Positions 8,939 to 17,511 of a stretch of 64,000 nucleotides of DNA are shown piece after piece. The position numbers and the translations under genes were made by a program. The notes beneath the pieces were generated by a model. That model saw only the letters and a list, made by a program, of their open reading frames with translations. It searched no databases and was not told where the DNA came from. The DNA comes from Burkholderia diffusa (GTDB lineage Bacteria > Pseudomonadota > Gammaproteobacteria > Burkholderiales > Burkholderiaceae): contig NZ_CP013364.1 of NCBI RefSeq assembly GCF_001718315.1, forward strand, positions 1 to 64,000, written 5' to 3'. The first letter of the stretch is position 1. Every line of letters begins with the position of its first letter.

Positions 8939-9847
8939 TCAGGCAAGCGCGGTGAACCGGTCGACGAGATCGGGGCGGTCGAGTTGCTCGACCCACCAGT
9001 GCAGCGCGCGTCCGGCTTCGTCGCCGCGCCACGCGATATAGCAATGGGTCGTGTCGCGCATGCCCGTCACCTGGCGCGCGACGAGCCTGCCTTGCGCGAT
9101 TGCGCGTGCCGCGATGCACTCGGGGAGCGTGCCCACCGCGAGTCCCTCGCATTGCGCGGCCAGTTTCGCGGCGAGCGTCGGCACGGCGAGATACGGCTGC
9201 CCGGCGTCGACCGCGACCGAACGCGGTTGCAGCTCGCGGGAGGTATCGGAGATCACGGCGCCGCGATATTCGACGACCGACGCCATCGACAGCGGTTCGG
9301 GCAATGCCGCAAGCGGATGGGTGGGCGCGACCGCGAACACGTGCTTCAGCGTGCCGATCGGCCGCGTCACGATGTCGGGCAACTCCGGCGGCTCTCCTGC
9401 CGCGCCGACGACGAGATCGGCGCGGCGCGAAATCAGCGCATCCCAGGTGCCGCCGAGCACTTCGGTGGAGAGTCGCAACCGCGTGTCCATCTCGAGATCG
9501 TAGAACGCATGCACGTACGGCCACATCGCGTCGAACGGCAGGATTTCGTCGACACAGATGCGGACCTCGGTTTCCCAGCCTTGCTGCGCGCGCTGCGCCT
9601 TGCGTTCGAGCTGCTCGGCGGCATGCAGAAGCCGACGGCCTTCCTCGACGACGACGCGGCCCGCGTGCGTGAGCTTCGCCCGGCGCCCGCTGCGGTCGAA
9701 CAACGCGACGTCGAGGTCGCTCTCGAGTTTTTGTACGAGGTAAGTCAGCGCGGACGGTACGCGGTGCAGCAACTCCGCGGCTTCGGCGAACGTACCGGTG
9801 CGGTCGATCGCATCCAGTGCTTCGAGCGCTTCGAAGGACAGCTTCAT
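8939..9847 (-). CDS. LysR-family transcriptional regulator
   Basis: 302 residues from ATG 9847; a GTG four codons upstream is possible. The N-terminal HTH covers residues ~1-60 (ALDAIDRTGTFAEAAELLHRVPSALTYLVQKLE). The periplasmic-binding-like effector domain follows, starting near VRICVDEILPF. The protein has the usual LTTR length. It lies upstream of, and on the same strand as, no obvious operon. The nearest divergent candidate target set is the XapX/isochorismatase cluster beginning 120 bases away, with one XapX gene in between. Confidence 0.85.
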   Translation of the reverse strand: MKLSFEALEALDAIDRTGTFAEAAELLHRVPSALTYLVQKLESDLDVALFDRSGRRAKLTHAGRVVVEEGRRLLHAAEQLERKAQRAQQGWETEVRICVDEILPFDAMWPYVHAFYDLEMDTRLRLSTEVLGGTWDALISRRADLVVGAAGEPPELPDIVTRPIGTLKHVFAVAPTHPLAALPEPLSMASVVEYRGAVISDTSRELQPRSVAVDAGQPYLAVPTLAAKLAAQCEGLAVGTLPECIAARAIAQGRLVARQVTGMRDTTHCYIAWRGDEAGRALHWWVEQLDRPDLVDRFTALA

Positions 9848-9970
9848 GGCGAATTCCACGGGGGAAGGGGCATCGGGCTGTCATGTTAGCGTCAAGCGGT
9901 GCCGAATCCAATACGGCTCGGCGCGATTCGTCGCCCGACGCGTATGGCCGCGCCCGTCAACGCATGCCGG

Positions 9971-10252
9971 TCACGTCGGCGTCGACTCTCGGCGCTTTGC
10001 GGCAGCGTCGGACGCGTGGGCGCCCGGCAGTGCACCGAACATGTGCTGGCTGCACTTCGCGTCGCTCCACGCGGTTCCGAGCCGGATCCCGCCGACCATC
10101 CGTCGCGCGACGGGAAGAATCTGTTCGCCGGCCAGAATGCCCAGCAGCCCGACCAGGGCGACGGTCGGGGGCGCTGGCGATTGCACGCCGATCAGCGCGT
10201 AGACGATGCCGGCGAGAATGCCGGCGAAAAGCGAAGCAATGTACGGTTTCAT
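9971..10252 (-). CDS. XapX-domain small membrane protein
   Basis: 93 residues. The first ~50 residues are the XapX domain (DUF1427-like): MKPYIASLFAGILAGIVYAL, then SPAPPTVALVGLLGILAGEQ, forming two short membrane helices around a Pro-rich turn. The remaining 40 residues are polar and not conserved in the copy at 11419. Function of XapX proteins is unknown. They recur next to hydrolases and amidohydrolases, which is the context here. It is divergent from the hydrolase at 10561. Confidence 0.75.
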   Translation of the reverse strand: MKPYIASLFAGILAGIVYALIGVQSPAPPTVALVGLLGILAGEQILPVARRMVGGIRLGTAWSDAKCSQHMFGALPGAHASDAAAKRRESTPT

Positions 10253-10560
10253 GGGATTTGAATGGAATGACGACCGGGCGAAAAAATACGGATAACTAGC
10301 GATCTGGTGTCGATCCGAAAGTCCGGGTCAGCCTATCAGGTCTGCGGGTTCTTCATGAGTCGAATCGGTGAAATTCAGATCTTTTAAGCATGAATTTTGA
10401 GGGCCGTGATAATCAGAACGATTAATTGGCGTGATCGCGACTTTGCGTATTGAATGATGCGGGCCGGCTGTCGAACTTCCCGACACAGCGCATCGGATGC
10501 CTCCCGGATTCGTCGGCGAGGCAGGCCTCATTTTTCTCCGCGTCAAAGGACATCAACGCC
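10253..10560. promoter_or_regulatory. Divergent control region of the XapX/hydrolase cluster
   Basis: A 308-base intergenic region with an A+T-rich centre. It holds the inverted repeat AAATTCA (10371-10377) and TGAATTT (10391-10397) around a 13-base spacer, a size typical of LysR-type operators. No coding sequence is seen. Assignment to the LysR protein encoded at 8939-9847 is inference only. Confidence 0.35.
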
Positions 10561-11247
10561 ATGAGCAACCCGAAGCTTGAAGTACTCACTCCGCACAACA
10601 GCCAGCTGATCTTCATCGACCAGCAGCCGCAGATGGCGTTCGGCGTGCAGTCGATCGACCGCCAGACGCTGAAGAACAACGTCGTCGGGCTCGCGAAGGC
10701 CGCGAAGGTCTTCAACATCCCGACCACGATCACCACTGTCGAAAGCGACAGCTTCTCGGGTCATACCTATCCCGAGCTGCTCGACGTGTTCCCGAACCAG
10801 AAGACGCTCGAACGCACGTCGATGAACTCGTGGGACGACCAGAAGGTGCGCGACGCGCTCGCCGCGAACGGCCGCAAGAAGGTGGTCGTATCCGGCCTGT
10901 GGACGGAAGTCTGCAATACGACGTTCGCGCTCTGCGCGATGCTCGAAGGCGACTACGAGATCTACATGGTCGCCGACGCATCGGGCGGCACGACGCAGGC
11001 CGCGCACGACTTCGCGATGCAACGCATGGTGCAGGCGGGTGTGGTGCCGGTCACGTGGCAGCAGGTGCTGCTCGAATGGCAGCGCGACTGGGCGCACCGC
11101 GAGACGTACGACGCCGTGATGGCGATCGCGAAGGAACATTCGGGCGCGTACGGGATGGGCGTCGACTACGCGTACACGATGGTCCACAAGGCACCGCAGC
11201 GCACCGCGACGCCGCACGAGTCGATCCCGGCCGTGCCGGCGAAGTAA
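10561..11247 (+). CDS. Isochorismatase-family cysteine hydrolase (YcaC-like)
   Basis: 228 residues from ATG 10561. Family hallmarks are the early Asp (LIFIDQQPQM, Asp20) and the nucleophile Cys in SGLWTEVCNTTFAL (Cys118), with the preceding cis-peptide-type VVSGL strand. Members hydrolyse small amides or esters; YcaC relatives are of unclear substrate. It is the first gene of the plus-strand arm facing a XapX gene and is followed by a 14-bp hairpin. An amidohydrolase downstream hints at a shared amide or ester substrate, but nothing fixes it. Confidence 0.85.
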   Translation: MSNPKLEVLTPHNSQLIFIDQQPQMAFGVQSIDRQTLKNNVVGLAKAAKVFNIPTTITTVESDSFSGHTYPELLDVFPNQKTLERTSMNSWDDQKVRDALAANGRKKVVVSGLWTEVCNTTFALCAMLEGDYEIYMVADASGGTTQAAHDFAMQRMVQAGVVPVTWQQVLLEWQRDWAHRETYDAVMAIAKEHSGAYGMGVDYAYTMVHKAPQRTATPHESIPAVPAK

Positions 11248-11272
11248 GCGCGGACAGTCGATGACTGTCGCT

Positions 11273-11311
11273 GCCGAAGCGGCGCGTTCGATCCGGACGC
11301 GCCGCTTCGGC
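11273..11311 (+). terminator. Strong stem-loop after the isochorismatase-like gene
   Basis: A perfect 14-bp stem, GCCGAAGCGGCGCG (11273-11286) paired with 11298-11311, encloses an 11-base loop. It is preceded by a smaller hairpin (GACAGTC...GACTGTC, 11253-11269). There is no T-run, so it may attenuate or stabilise the upstream transcript rather than terminate fully. Confidence 0.5.
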
Positions 11312-11418
11312 GATGCGTCGACGCGGACGGCGAGCCCGTGAACGATTCACGATGCCGTCCGCGACGCGTTTGCCAGGACACAGGGCCTGCATTTCAACTT
11401 GTCCGGGAGATTGATCGT

Positions 11419-11586
11419 ATGGAACCTTATCTGGTTTCCCTTGGTGCGGGCGTGCTGATCGGCGTCATCTACAGCGCGATCAAGGTCCGCTCGCCCGCGC
11501 CGCCGCTGATTGCGCTGGTCGGGTTGCTCGGCATGGTGATCGGCGTGCAGGCCATCCCCACCCTCAAACAGCTCTTTGGCTTCTGA
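11419..11586 (+). CDS. XapX-domain small membrane protein, second copy
   Basis: 55 residues from ATG 11419 with GGGAGA upstream. Almost the whole protein is the XapX domain: MEPYLVSLGAGVLIGVIYSA, then RSPAPPLIALVGLLGMVIG. It lacks the polar tail of the copy at 9971. It ends 18 bases before the amidohydrolase, so the two are presumably cotranscribed. It is predicted to sit in the inner membrane with two helices; role unknown. Confidence 0.75.
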   Translation: MEPYLVSLGAGVLIGVIYSAIKVRSPAPPLIALVGLLGMVIGVQAIPTLKQLFGF

Positions 11587-11604
11587 TCGAAGCGAGGTGA
11601 TGCA

Positions 11605-13494
11605 ATGACCGCAACCGGGACCCAACCGGATCTGATCCTCCATAACGGAAGATTCACGACCCTCGACCGCACGAACCCTGTCGCCACCGCGGTGGCCATC
11701 GCTGCCGGCCGCTTTGTCGCGGTCGGCAGCGACGCGGACGTGATGCCGCTCGCGGGCCGCGCGACGAAAGTGGTCGACCTCGACGGCCGCGGCGTGCTGC
11801 CGGGCCTGATCGACAACCACTGCCACGTGATTCGTGGCGGCCTGAACTACAACATGGAGCTGCGCTGGGACGGCGTGCCTTCGCTCGCGCTCGCGATGGA
11901 GATGCTCAAGCGGCAGGTCGCCGTGACCCCCGCGCCGCAGTGGGTGCGCGTGGTCGGCGGCTTCACCGAACATCAGTTCGTGGAGAAGCGCCTGCCCACG
12001 ATCGACGAGCTCAACGCAGTCGCGCCCGATACGCCGGTGTTCATCCTGCACCTGTACGATCGCGCGCTGCTGAACGCGGCCGCGCTGCGCGTGGTCGGCT
12101 ATACGAAGGACACGCCCGAGCCGCCGGGCGGCACGATCCTGCGCGATGCGGCCGGCAACCCGACGGGCCTGCTGCTCGCGAACCCGAACGCAACGATCCT
12201 CTACGCGACGCTCGCGAAGGGGCCGAAGCTGCCGTTCGAGTATCAGTACAACTCGACGCGTCACTTCATGCGCGAACTGAACCGGCTCGGCGTGACGGGC
12301 GTGATCGACGCGGGCGGCGGCTCGCAGAACTACCCGGACGATTACGAAGTGATCCGCAAGCTGCACGACGCGGGCGAGATGACGATCCGGATCGCGTACA
12401 ACCTGTTCACGCAAAAGCCGAACGCCGAGAAGGAAGACTTCGTGAACTGGACGCAGAGCGTCAAGTATCACGACGGCACCGACTACTTCCGCAACAATGG
12501 CGCGGGCGAGATGCTGGTGTTCTCCGCGGCCGATTTCGAGGACTTCCGCGTCGCGCGCCCGGACCTGCCCGCGCAGATGGAGGACGATCTCGAAGGCGTC
12601 GTGCGCGTGCTCGCGCAGAACCGCTGGCCGTGGCGGATGCACGCGACGTACGACGAAACGATCAGCCGCGCGCTCGACGTGTTCGAGAAGGTCAACGAGG
12701 ACATCCCGCTCGAAGGGCTGAACTGGTTCTTCGATCACGCGGAAACGATCTCCGAGCGTTCGATGGACCGGATTGCGGCGCTCGGCGGCGGTGTCGCGGT
12801 GCAGCACCGGATGGCGTACCAGGGCGAATACTTCGTCGAGCGCTACGGCGCGCAGGCGGCGGAAGCCACGCCGCCGGTCGCGAAGATGCTCGACAAGGGC
12901 CTCAAGGTCTCGGCCGGCACCGACGCGACGCGCGTGGCGTCGTACAACCCGTGGGTGTCGCTCGCATGGCTGGTGACGGGCAAGACGGTCGGCGGCCTGC
13001 GGATGTACCCGCAGCGCAACCTGCTCGATCGCGAGACCGCGCTGCGCATGTGGACCGAGTACGTGACGTGGTTCTCGAACGAGGAAGGCAGGAAGGGGCG
13101 CATCGCGGTCGGGCAGCTCGCCGACCTGGTGGTCCCGGATCGCGATTTCTTCGCGTGCGCGGAGGACGATATCGCGGGCACGACCGCGTTGCTGACGGTG
13201 GTCGGCGGCAAGATCGTGTGGGGCGCGGGCCCGTTCGCGTCGCACGACGCGCCGATTCCGCCGGCGATGCCGGACTGGTCGCCGGTGCGCGAGTACGGCG
13301 GCTATGGCGGCTGGGGCGCGACGCAGCGCAACGGCGCGCCGCTGCAACGGGCGGCGGCCGCCGCGATGTGCGGCTGCGCGAACGCGTGCACCGTGCACCA
13401 GCATGCGCATGCGAGCGCGTGGGGCAGCGCATTGCCGACGTCGGACGCGAAGGGCTTCTGGGGCGCGTTCGGCTGTTCGTGCTGGGCGATCTGA
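11605..13494 (+). CDS. YtcJ-type metal-dependent amidohydrolase with Cys/His-rich tail
   Basis: 629 residues from ATG 11605 with GAGGTGA upstream. The N-terminus has the amidohydrolase beta-sandwich strand and LPGLIDNHCHVIRGG, the HxH metal site of the superfamily-3 (YtcJ/NfdA) type. Later come a His in FFDHAETIS, the AVQHRMA strand and SAGTDATRVASYNPW with the metal/catalytic Asp. IAVGQLADLVVPDRDFF closes the core. The last ~55 residues carry an unusual cluster: CGCANACTVHQHAHA, then GCSCWAI at the very end. The natural substrate of YtcJ-like enzymes is mostly unknown. The gene overlaps nothing, but DoxX starts two bases after its stop. Confidence 0.85.
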   Translation: MTATGTQPDLILHNGRFTTLDRTNPVATAVAIAAGRFVAVGSDADVMPLAGRATKVVDLDGRGVLPGLIDNHCHVIRGGLNYNMELRWDGVPSLALAMEMLKRQVAVTPAPQWVRVVGGFTEHQFVEKRLPTIDELNAVAPDTPVFILHLYDRALLNAAALRVVGYTKDTPEPPGGTILRDAAGNPTGLLLANPNATILYATLAKGPKLPFEYQYNSTRHFMRELNRLGVTGVIDAGGGSQNYPDDYEVIRKLHDAGEMTIRIAYNLFTQKPNAEKEDFVNWTQSVKYHDGTDYFRNNGAGEMLVFSAADFEDFRVARPDLPAQMEDDLEGVVRVLAQNRWPWRMHATYDETISRALDVFEKVNEDIPLEGLNWFFDHAETISERSMDRIAALGGGVAVQHRMAYQGEYFVERYGAQAAEATPPVAKMLDKGLKVSAGTDATRVASYNPWVSLAWLVTGKTVGGLRMYPQRNLLDRETALRMWTEYVTWFSNEEGRKGRIAVGQLADLVVPDRDFFACAEDDIAGTTALLTVVGGKIVWGAGPFASHDAPIPPAMPDWSPVREYGGYGGWGATQRNGAPLQRAAAAAMCGCANACTVHQHAHASAWGSALPTSDAKGFWGAFGCSCWAI

Positions 13495-13495
13495 G

Positions 13496-13942
13496 ATGTC
13501 AACGCCCATCGGCCGGTACAGCCCCAGGTGGATCCGGGCCCTGCTTGCGCAGCCGTGGGTCGGCGCGCTGGTGCGACTTGCCCTCGTGTCGGCGTTTCTG
13601 ATCGGCGGGATCGACAAGGCGACGCATTTCGACGACGCGGTGGCCGAGCAGGCGCATTTCGGGCTGCAGCCGGCCGCGCTGTGGGCTGCGCTGGCGGTTG
13701 TGGTCGAGATCGGCGGCTCGCTCTGCGTGGTGTTTCGCCGCTTCACGTGGCTCGGCGCCGGCGGCCTCGGCATGCTGACGCTCGTCGCGATGCTGGTGGC
13801 GAACGACTTCTGGAACCAGACGGGCACCGCGCATTTCATGGCGCTCAACAGCTTCTTCGAGCACCTGGGATTGATTGCCGCGCTGGTGCTCGTCACGATG
13901 CTGGGTGACGCACGGCATTCGGAAGGGGATGGGCGGGGCTGA
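13496..13942 (+). CDS. DoxX-family membrane protein
   Basis: 148 residues from ATG 13496, one base after the amidohydrolase stop, so translation is probably coupled. Four hydrophobic helices follow the DoxX pattern: LVRLALVSAFLIGGIDKATHF, then ALWAALAVVVEIGGSLCVVF, LGMLTLVAMLVANDFW and HLGLIAALVLVTML. DoxX proteins are inner-membrane proteins of loosely defined redox or quinone-related role. Here it is the last gene of the hydrolase/XapX/amidohydrolase unit and is followed by a clear hairpin. Confidence 0.8.
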   Translation: MSTPIGRYSPRWIRALLAQPWVGALVRLALVSAFLIGGIDKATHFDDAVAEQAHFGLQPAALWAALAVVVEIGGSLCVVFRRFTWLGAGGLGMLTLVAMLVANDFWNQTGTAHFMALNSFFEHLGLIAALVLVTMLGDARHSEGDGRG

Positions 13943-13980
13943 ACGCCAAATGGCATGGCGCAACAGGAACGCCGTTCGAT

Positions 13981-14006
13981 CATGGCGCCGCGTTTGCGGC
14001 GCCATG
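13981..14006. terminator. Stem-loop between convergent DoxX and cupin genes
   Basis: A perfect 11-bp stem (CATGGCGCCGC / GCGGCGCCATG) with a GTTT loop, followed by TCTTG. It lies between two converging transcripts and could serve both. Confidence 0.6.
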
Positions 14007-14079
14007 TCTTGCTGCAGATCGTGAATGGCCTCTTGTTTGCCGCCCGCCACGGCGCTGCCGGGCCTCGACGATGGTCCTG

Positions 14080-14484
14080 CTATTTCACCGGCGTGAGGAC
14101 CGGCGCCCCCTTGTCCTTGATCAGGACCACGACGAATCTTGCCGGCTTCGTGCTGCTGGCGTTTCGTCCGACCGTGTGCACGTCGTTCGGGCCTTCGTGG
14201 AACGTGTCGCCGGCCTGGAGCGTAACCGTCTTGCCGCCGTTCAGTCCCATCACGATGCTGCCGTCGAGCACATAGACGAATGCATGTGCGTCGTGGCGAT
14301 GGACGGGGTCGACGCTGCCGGGCGGATAATCCACGACGATCAGCTCGACTTCCTTGCCCGGATACTCGGGCAACGGTTCCGTTGTCAGTTGCGTGACCCT
14401 GGCTTGTGGTGCGGCGGCAACCGGCTGAACGGGCATCAGCAACGACAGCACAAGCGGTGCAAGCGCGAGCACGATGCGTTTCAT
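14080..14484 (-). CDS. Secreted cupin-domain protein
   Basis: 134 residues with a Sec signal peptide (MKRIVLALAPLVLSLLMPVQPVAAAP; cleavage after AAA is likely). A single small cupin barrel follows: VDPVHRHDAHAFVYVLDGS (metal ligands H-x-H with a later Glu-like position), and GDTFHEGPNDVHTVGRN for motif 2. The mature protein is therefore periplasmic. It follows the AhpD-like gene by four bases on the same strand, so the pair form an operon. Catalytic role unknown. Confidence 0.8.
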   Translation of the reverse strand: MKRIVLALAPLVLSLLMPVQPVAAAPQARVTQLTTEPLPEYPGKEVELIVVDYPPGSVDPVHRHDAHAFVYVLDGSIVMGLNGGKTVTLQAGDTFHEGPNDVHTVGRNASSTKPARFVVVLIKDKGAPVLTPVK

Positions 14485-14488
14485 GTCG

Positions 14489-14968
14489 TTACTCCAGGTT
14501 GGCCTTGTCGAGCCCGAACATCTTGTCGACCGAGCCGGGCACCATGCGGAACGCGACGTTCAGCCGGTTCCAGCTGTTGATCGCGCCCACGAGGACGGTG
14601 AGATCCGACAGTTCCTTCTCGGAATAATGGGCACGCACGCGTTCGTACAGATCGTCCGGCACGCCATGCGACGAGAGATGCGTCAGCGCCTCGGTCCATT
14701 CGAGCGCGGCGCGCTCGCGCGGCGAGAATAGCGGCGACTCGCGCCAGATCGCGACGTGATGGATGCGCAGTTCGCGTTCGCCGTGGATCTTCGCCATCTT
14801 GATGTGCATGTCGACGCAGAACGCGCAGCCGTTGAGCTGCGACGCGCGAATCTCGACGAGCTCTCGTACTGGAACCTCGATCGTCGTCTTCTGAAGCAAC
14901 CCGTCGAGCTCGACGAGTTTCCTGGTCAGTTCCGGCGATTGCTGAAAGTAATTGATACGCTGCGTCAT
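14489..14968 (-). CDS. AhpD-like / carboxymuconolactone decarboxylase family protein
   Basis: 159 residues from ATG 14968, preceded by AGGAGA. The AhpD core is clear: VEIRASQLNGCAFCVDMHIKMA contains the redox CxxC (CAFC) and the following His. LTVLVGAINSWNRLNVAFR closes the all-helical domain. Such proteins use the CxxC pair to reduce peroxides or maintain thiols. With Ohr just upstream on the same strand and a secreted cupin downstream, a peroxide or reactive-species defence role is plausible. Confidence 0.85.
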   Translation of the reverse strand: MTQRINYFQQSPELTRKLVELDGLLQKTTIEVPVRELVEIRASQLNGCAFCVDMHIKMAKIHGERELRIHHVAIWRESPLFSPRERAALEWTEALTHLSSHGVPDDLYERVRAHYSEKELSDLTVLVGAINSWNRLNVAFRMVPGSVDKMFGLDKANLE

Positions 14969-15116
14969 GATCTGTTCTCCTGATTGGTGGAAGCGGCGCG
15001 AGTGGTCGTGCGCATGGCGACGCATCGCACGACCTGCCTGGCAACCATCGTAATCGCGGGTCCAGCGGGCTGGTAGAACCGGGAACGTGCGCACTCTGTT
15101 GCCGCTTCGGCACCAA

Positions 15117-15617
15117 TCACGGTGATACGGCGACGACGCAGCAGAATCCCTGCCGCGCCATCTTCGAATAGGGGCACAGGCGCTCCGTGTCGCGGACGAG
15201 ACGTTCAACGACCTGCCGGTCCACTCCCGGCATGCGGATGGTGACATTGGCGCTCAGCGCATATCCGCCATCGACCGGATCGCGACCGAACGTTACTTCG
15301 ACGGCGACGGTCGTTTCCCGGATGTCGATCCGATCGCGTTGCGCGAGCAGGCTCAGCGCGCCGTGAAAGCACGCGGCGTAGCTGGCCGCGAATAGTTGCT
15401 CCGGATTGGTCCCGTTGCCGGGGCCGCCGAACGCGCCGGGCAGACGCAAATCGACCGCGAAATTCCCGTCGTCCGCGCGTGCGACGCCGGATGCGCGACC
15501 GTGCGCCGTCTCGCCGCCGGATACGGTGACGCTCGTCGTGTAGAGCGGCTGAAAATCGCGGCCCCGATATCGATCGAGGAGGGAAAGCGGAGGGGCCTGC
15601 AGCTTCTTGTCGTCCAT
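15117..15617 (-). CDS. ohr: Organic hydroperoxide resistance protein, Ohr/OsmC family
   Basis: 166 residues. Ohr signatures are present: SVTVSGGETAHGRASG near the N-terminus, the peroxidatic-Cys motif NPEQLFAASYAACFHGAL, and the resolving-Cys motif CPYSKMARQ. The pattern fits Ohr (thiol peroxidase for organic and lipid hydroperoxides, lipoyl-dependent) better than OsmC. No OhrR (MarR) gene is adjacent. The last residues (GFCCVVAVSP) carry two extra cysteines. It is 149 bases upstream of the AhpD-like gene. Confidence 0.85.
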   Translation of the reverse strand: MDDKKLQAPPLSLLDRYRGRDFQPLYTTSVTVSGGETAHGRASGVARADDGNFAVDLRLPGAFGGPGNGTNPEQLFAASYAACFHGALSLLAQRDRIDIRETTVAVEVTFGRDPVDGGYALSANVTIRMPGVDRQVVERLVRDTERLCPYSKMARQGFCCVVAVSP

Positions 15618-15814
15618 GATGCATGCTCGAGTTCAGCGCGGCTTCGATTCCCGGCCTTCATGTGTCGAAGCGTGTTGCCACGAAGAAGAACATCTGCATG
15701 CTAGGGGAGCGCCGACGGCAACGGTATGGCCGCGCCGGGCGATTCAATGTTTCCCGTCGGACACCAGTCGCGACCGTGACACGGCGCCCGGCGGTTGCGA
15801 TCCGGCATCGTGCG

Positions 15815-17323
15815 TCAGCGGTTCAGGCAGGCACGCAGCGTGTTCGCGTGACGCTGCGCGTCGTTCGCGTCGGCGAGGTTCGCGAACCCGATGACGAGGC
15901 CGCGCGGTGTTTGCGGTGTGTGGCTGTTCGCATACCAGATCGACAGCGGCAGGACCGCGAGCCCGGCTTCGCGGGCGCGCGCGGCGACGACGACATCGTC
16001 GACCGGCCCTTCGGGCCCGGCCGTAAACCGCACGGCGAACTGGATGCCGCCCGCCGGCAAGTCGACGATCAGCCGCTCGCCGAACGCCTGCCGCAACGCA
16101 TGCACGATCAGCGTGCGGCGCTCGCCGTACAGCGCGCGCATGCGCTTCAGATGCCGGGCAAAGTGGCCTTGTGCGATGAAGTCGGCCAGGGCCGCCTGCA
16201 AGAGCGTCGGCGAGCCTGCGTTCATGCTGCATGCGACGCGTTCGACTCGCTCCACGGCACGCTCCGGCACGACCGCGCAGGCGAGCCGCAAGCCCGGGTA
16301 CATCGCCTTGCTGAAGGTACTGCAATAGATCACGTGATCCCGCCGGTCGAGACTCTTCAACGCGGGCAGCGGTCGGCCCAGATAGCGGAACTCGCTGTCG
16401 TAATCGTCCTCGACGATCCACCCCGACGTCTTTTTGGCCCAATCCAGCAGCGCGATGCGGCGGGACAGCGACAGCGTATGCCCGAGCGGGCTCTGATGCG
16501 ATGGCGTCACGAGCGCGAAACGCGCTTGCGCGTCGAGTTCCAGCCCGCGCTCGACGTCGATTCCCTCGGCATCCACCGGCACCGGGACGAGCTGTACGCC
16601 GGTCTCGGACAGGAAACCGCGCGCGAGCAGATAGCCGGGATCCTCGAACCAGACGCGGTCGTTCGGACGCGCGAGGCTGCGCAGCACGAGTTCCAGCGTG
16701 GATCGGTAGCCGCTGGTGATGAACACCTGTTCCGGCACGCAGGTGACGCCACGTGACAACCCCAGATAGGTAGCGATGTGTTCGCGCAGCGGCCTGTAGC
16801 CGGCCGGATTCGGATAGCCCAGCAGCGCGCGATCGCCACTGCGCGCACGCAGCGATACGAGGCGTTGCCATACCTTGCGCGGAAACGCGTCGAGGGCAGG
16901 AACGCCGGGCTGCAACGGGCGCGGCTCGCCGCTCAGCGCGACGGCGATCGGTTGCGCGCGTGGCGGAGGCGGGCTGTCGCGCGATATGCCCGGGGCCCGA
17001 ACCACGCCGGCGGGTGGCGATTCGGCGTCACGTGCCGGAGTCGCCCGCGGCAGCGATTTCGGCAGCGACGGCGAGACGAACGTGCCTGCCGCACCGCGCA
17101 TTTGCAGATAGCCCTCGTCGACCAGGATCGTATACGCCTGTTCGACGGTGCCGCGCGCCGTGTTCAGTTGCGTTGCCAGGCCGCGCAGCGCCGGCACGCG
17201 ATCGCCGGGACGCAGGTGGCCGGCGGCGATCGCGGTTCTGAACCGCTCGCAGATCTGCAGATAGATCGGTAACCGATGCTGCCGGTCGATTTCGATGGTC
17301 AGCGTGGAAGGTTGCGCAGACAT
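15815..17323 (-). CDS. MocR/PdxR-type GntR regulator with aminotransferase fold
   Basis: 502 residues from ATG 17323. Residues ~15-85 form a GntR winged helix (LPIYLQICERFRTAIAAGHLRPGDRVPALRGLA; TARGTVEQAYTILVDEGYL). A Pro/Ala linker follows, then a fold-type-I aminotransferase domain with the PLP lysine in IYCSTFSKAMYPGLRLA. MocR proteins sense PLP or amino compounds. It is divergent from the NAD(P)-binding protein at 17512, the usual arrangement for a MocR regulator and its target. The 188-base gap holds GGACCAGTCC near 17356-17365 and two GATTCTT repeats about 27 bases apart, which are possible operators. Confidence 0.85.
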   Translation of the reverse strand: MSAQPSTLTIEIDRQHRLPIYLQICERFRTAIAAGHLRPGDRVPALRGLATQLNTARGTVEQAYTILVDEGYLQMRGAAGTFVSPSLPKSLPRATPARDAESPPAGVVRAPGISRDSPPPPRAQPIAVALSGEPRPLQPGVPALDAFPRKVWQRLVSLRARSGDRALLGYPNPAGYRPLREHIATYLGLSRGVTCVPEQVFITSGYRSTLELVLRSLARPNDRVWFEDPGYLLARGFLSETGVQLVPVPVDAEGIDVERGLELDAQARFALVTPSHQSPLGHTLSLSRRIALLDWAKKTSGWIVEDDYDSEFRYLGRPLPALKSLDRRDHVIYCSTFSKAMYPGLRLACAVVPERAVERVERVACSMNAGSPTLLQAALADFIAQGHFARHLKRMRALYGERRTLIVHALRQAFGERLIVDLPAGGIQFAVRFTAGPEGPVDDVVVAARAREAGLAVLPLSIWYANSHTPQTPRGLVIGFANLADANDAQRHANTLRACLNR

Positions 17324-17511
17324 GACGGCCTCGGGTGACGGGACAGACGACGTATGGACCAGTCCGATCGACGATTCTTGGCACTGATGGATAGGACATG
17401 ATTCTTCCACAATTGCGGCACGCGATGCGACGGTCAGCACATCCACCGGATCCGCCAGCCGTCATGTCCGTCTCGCATTCACATGCAATTCATTCGTCAG
17501 GAGATTTTGCG

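Noticed and set aside
11347..13983. 878-codon antisense open frame across the XapX/amidohydrolase/DoxX genes
   Set aside because: Covers three real genes in the opposite direction and has low-complexity Arg/His composition.
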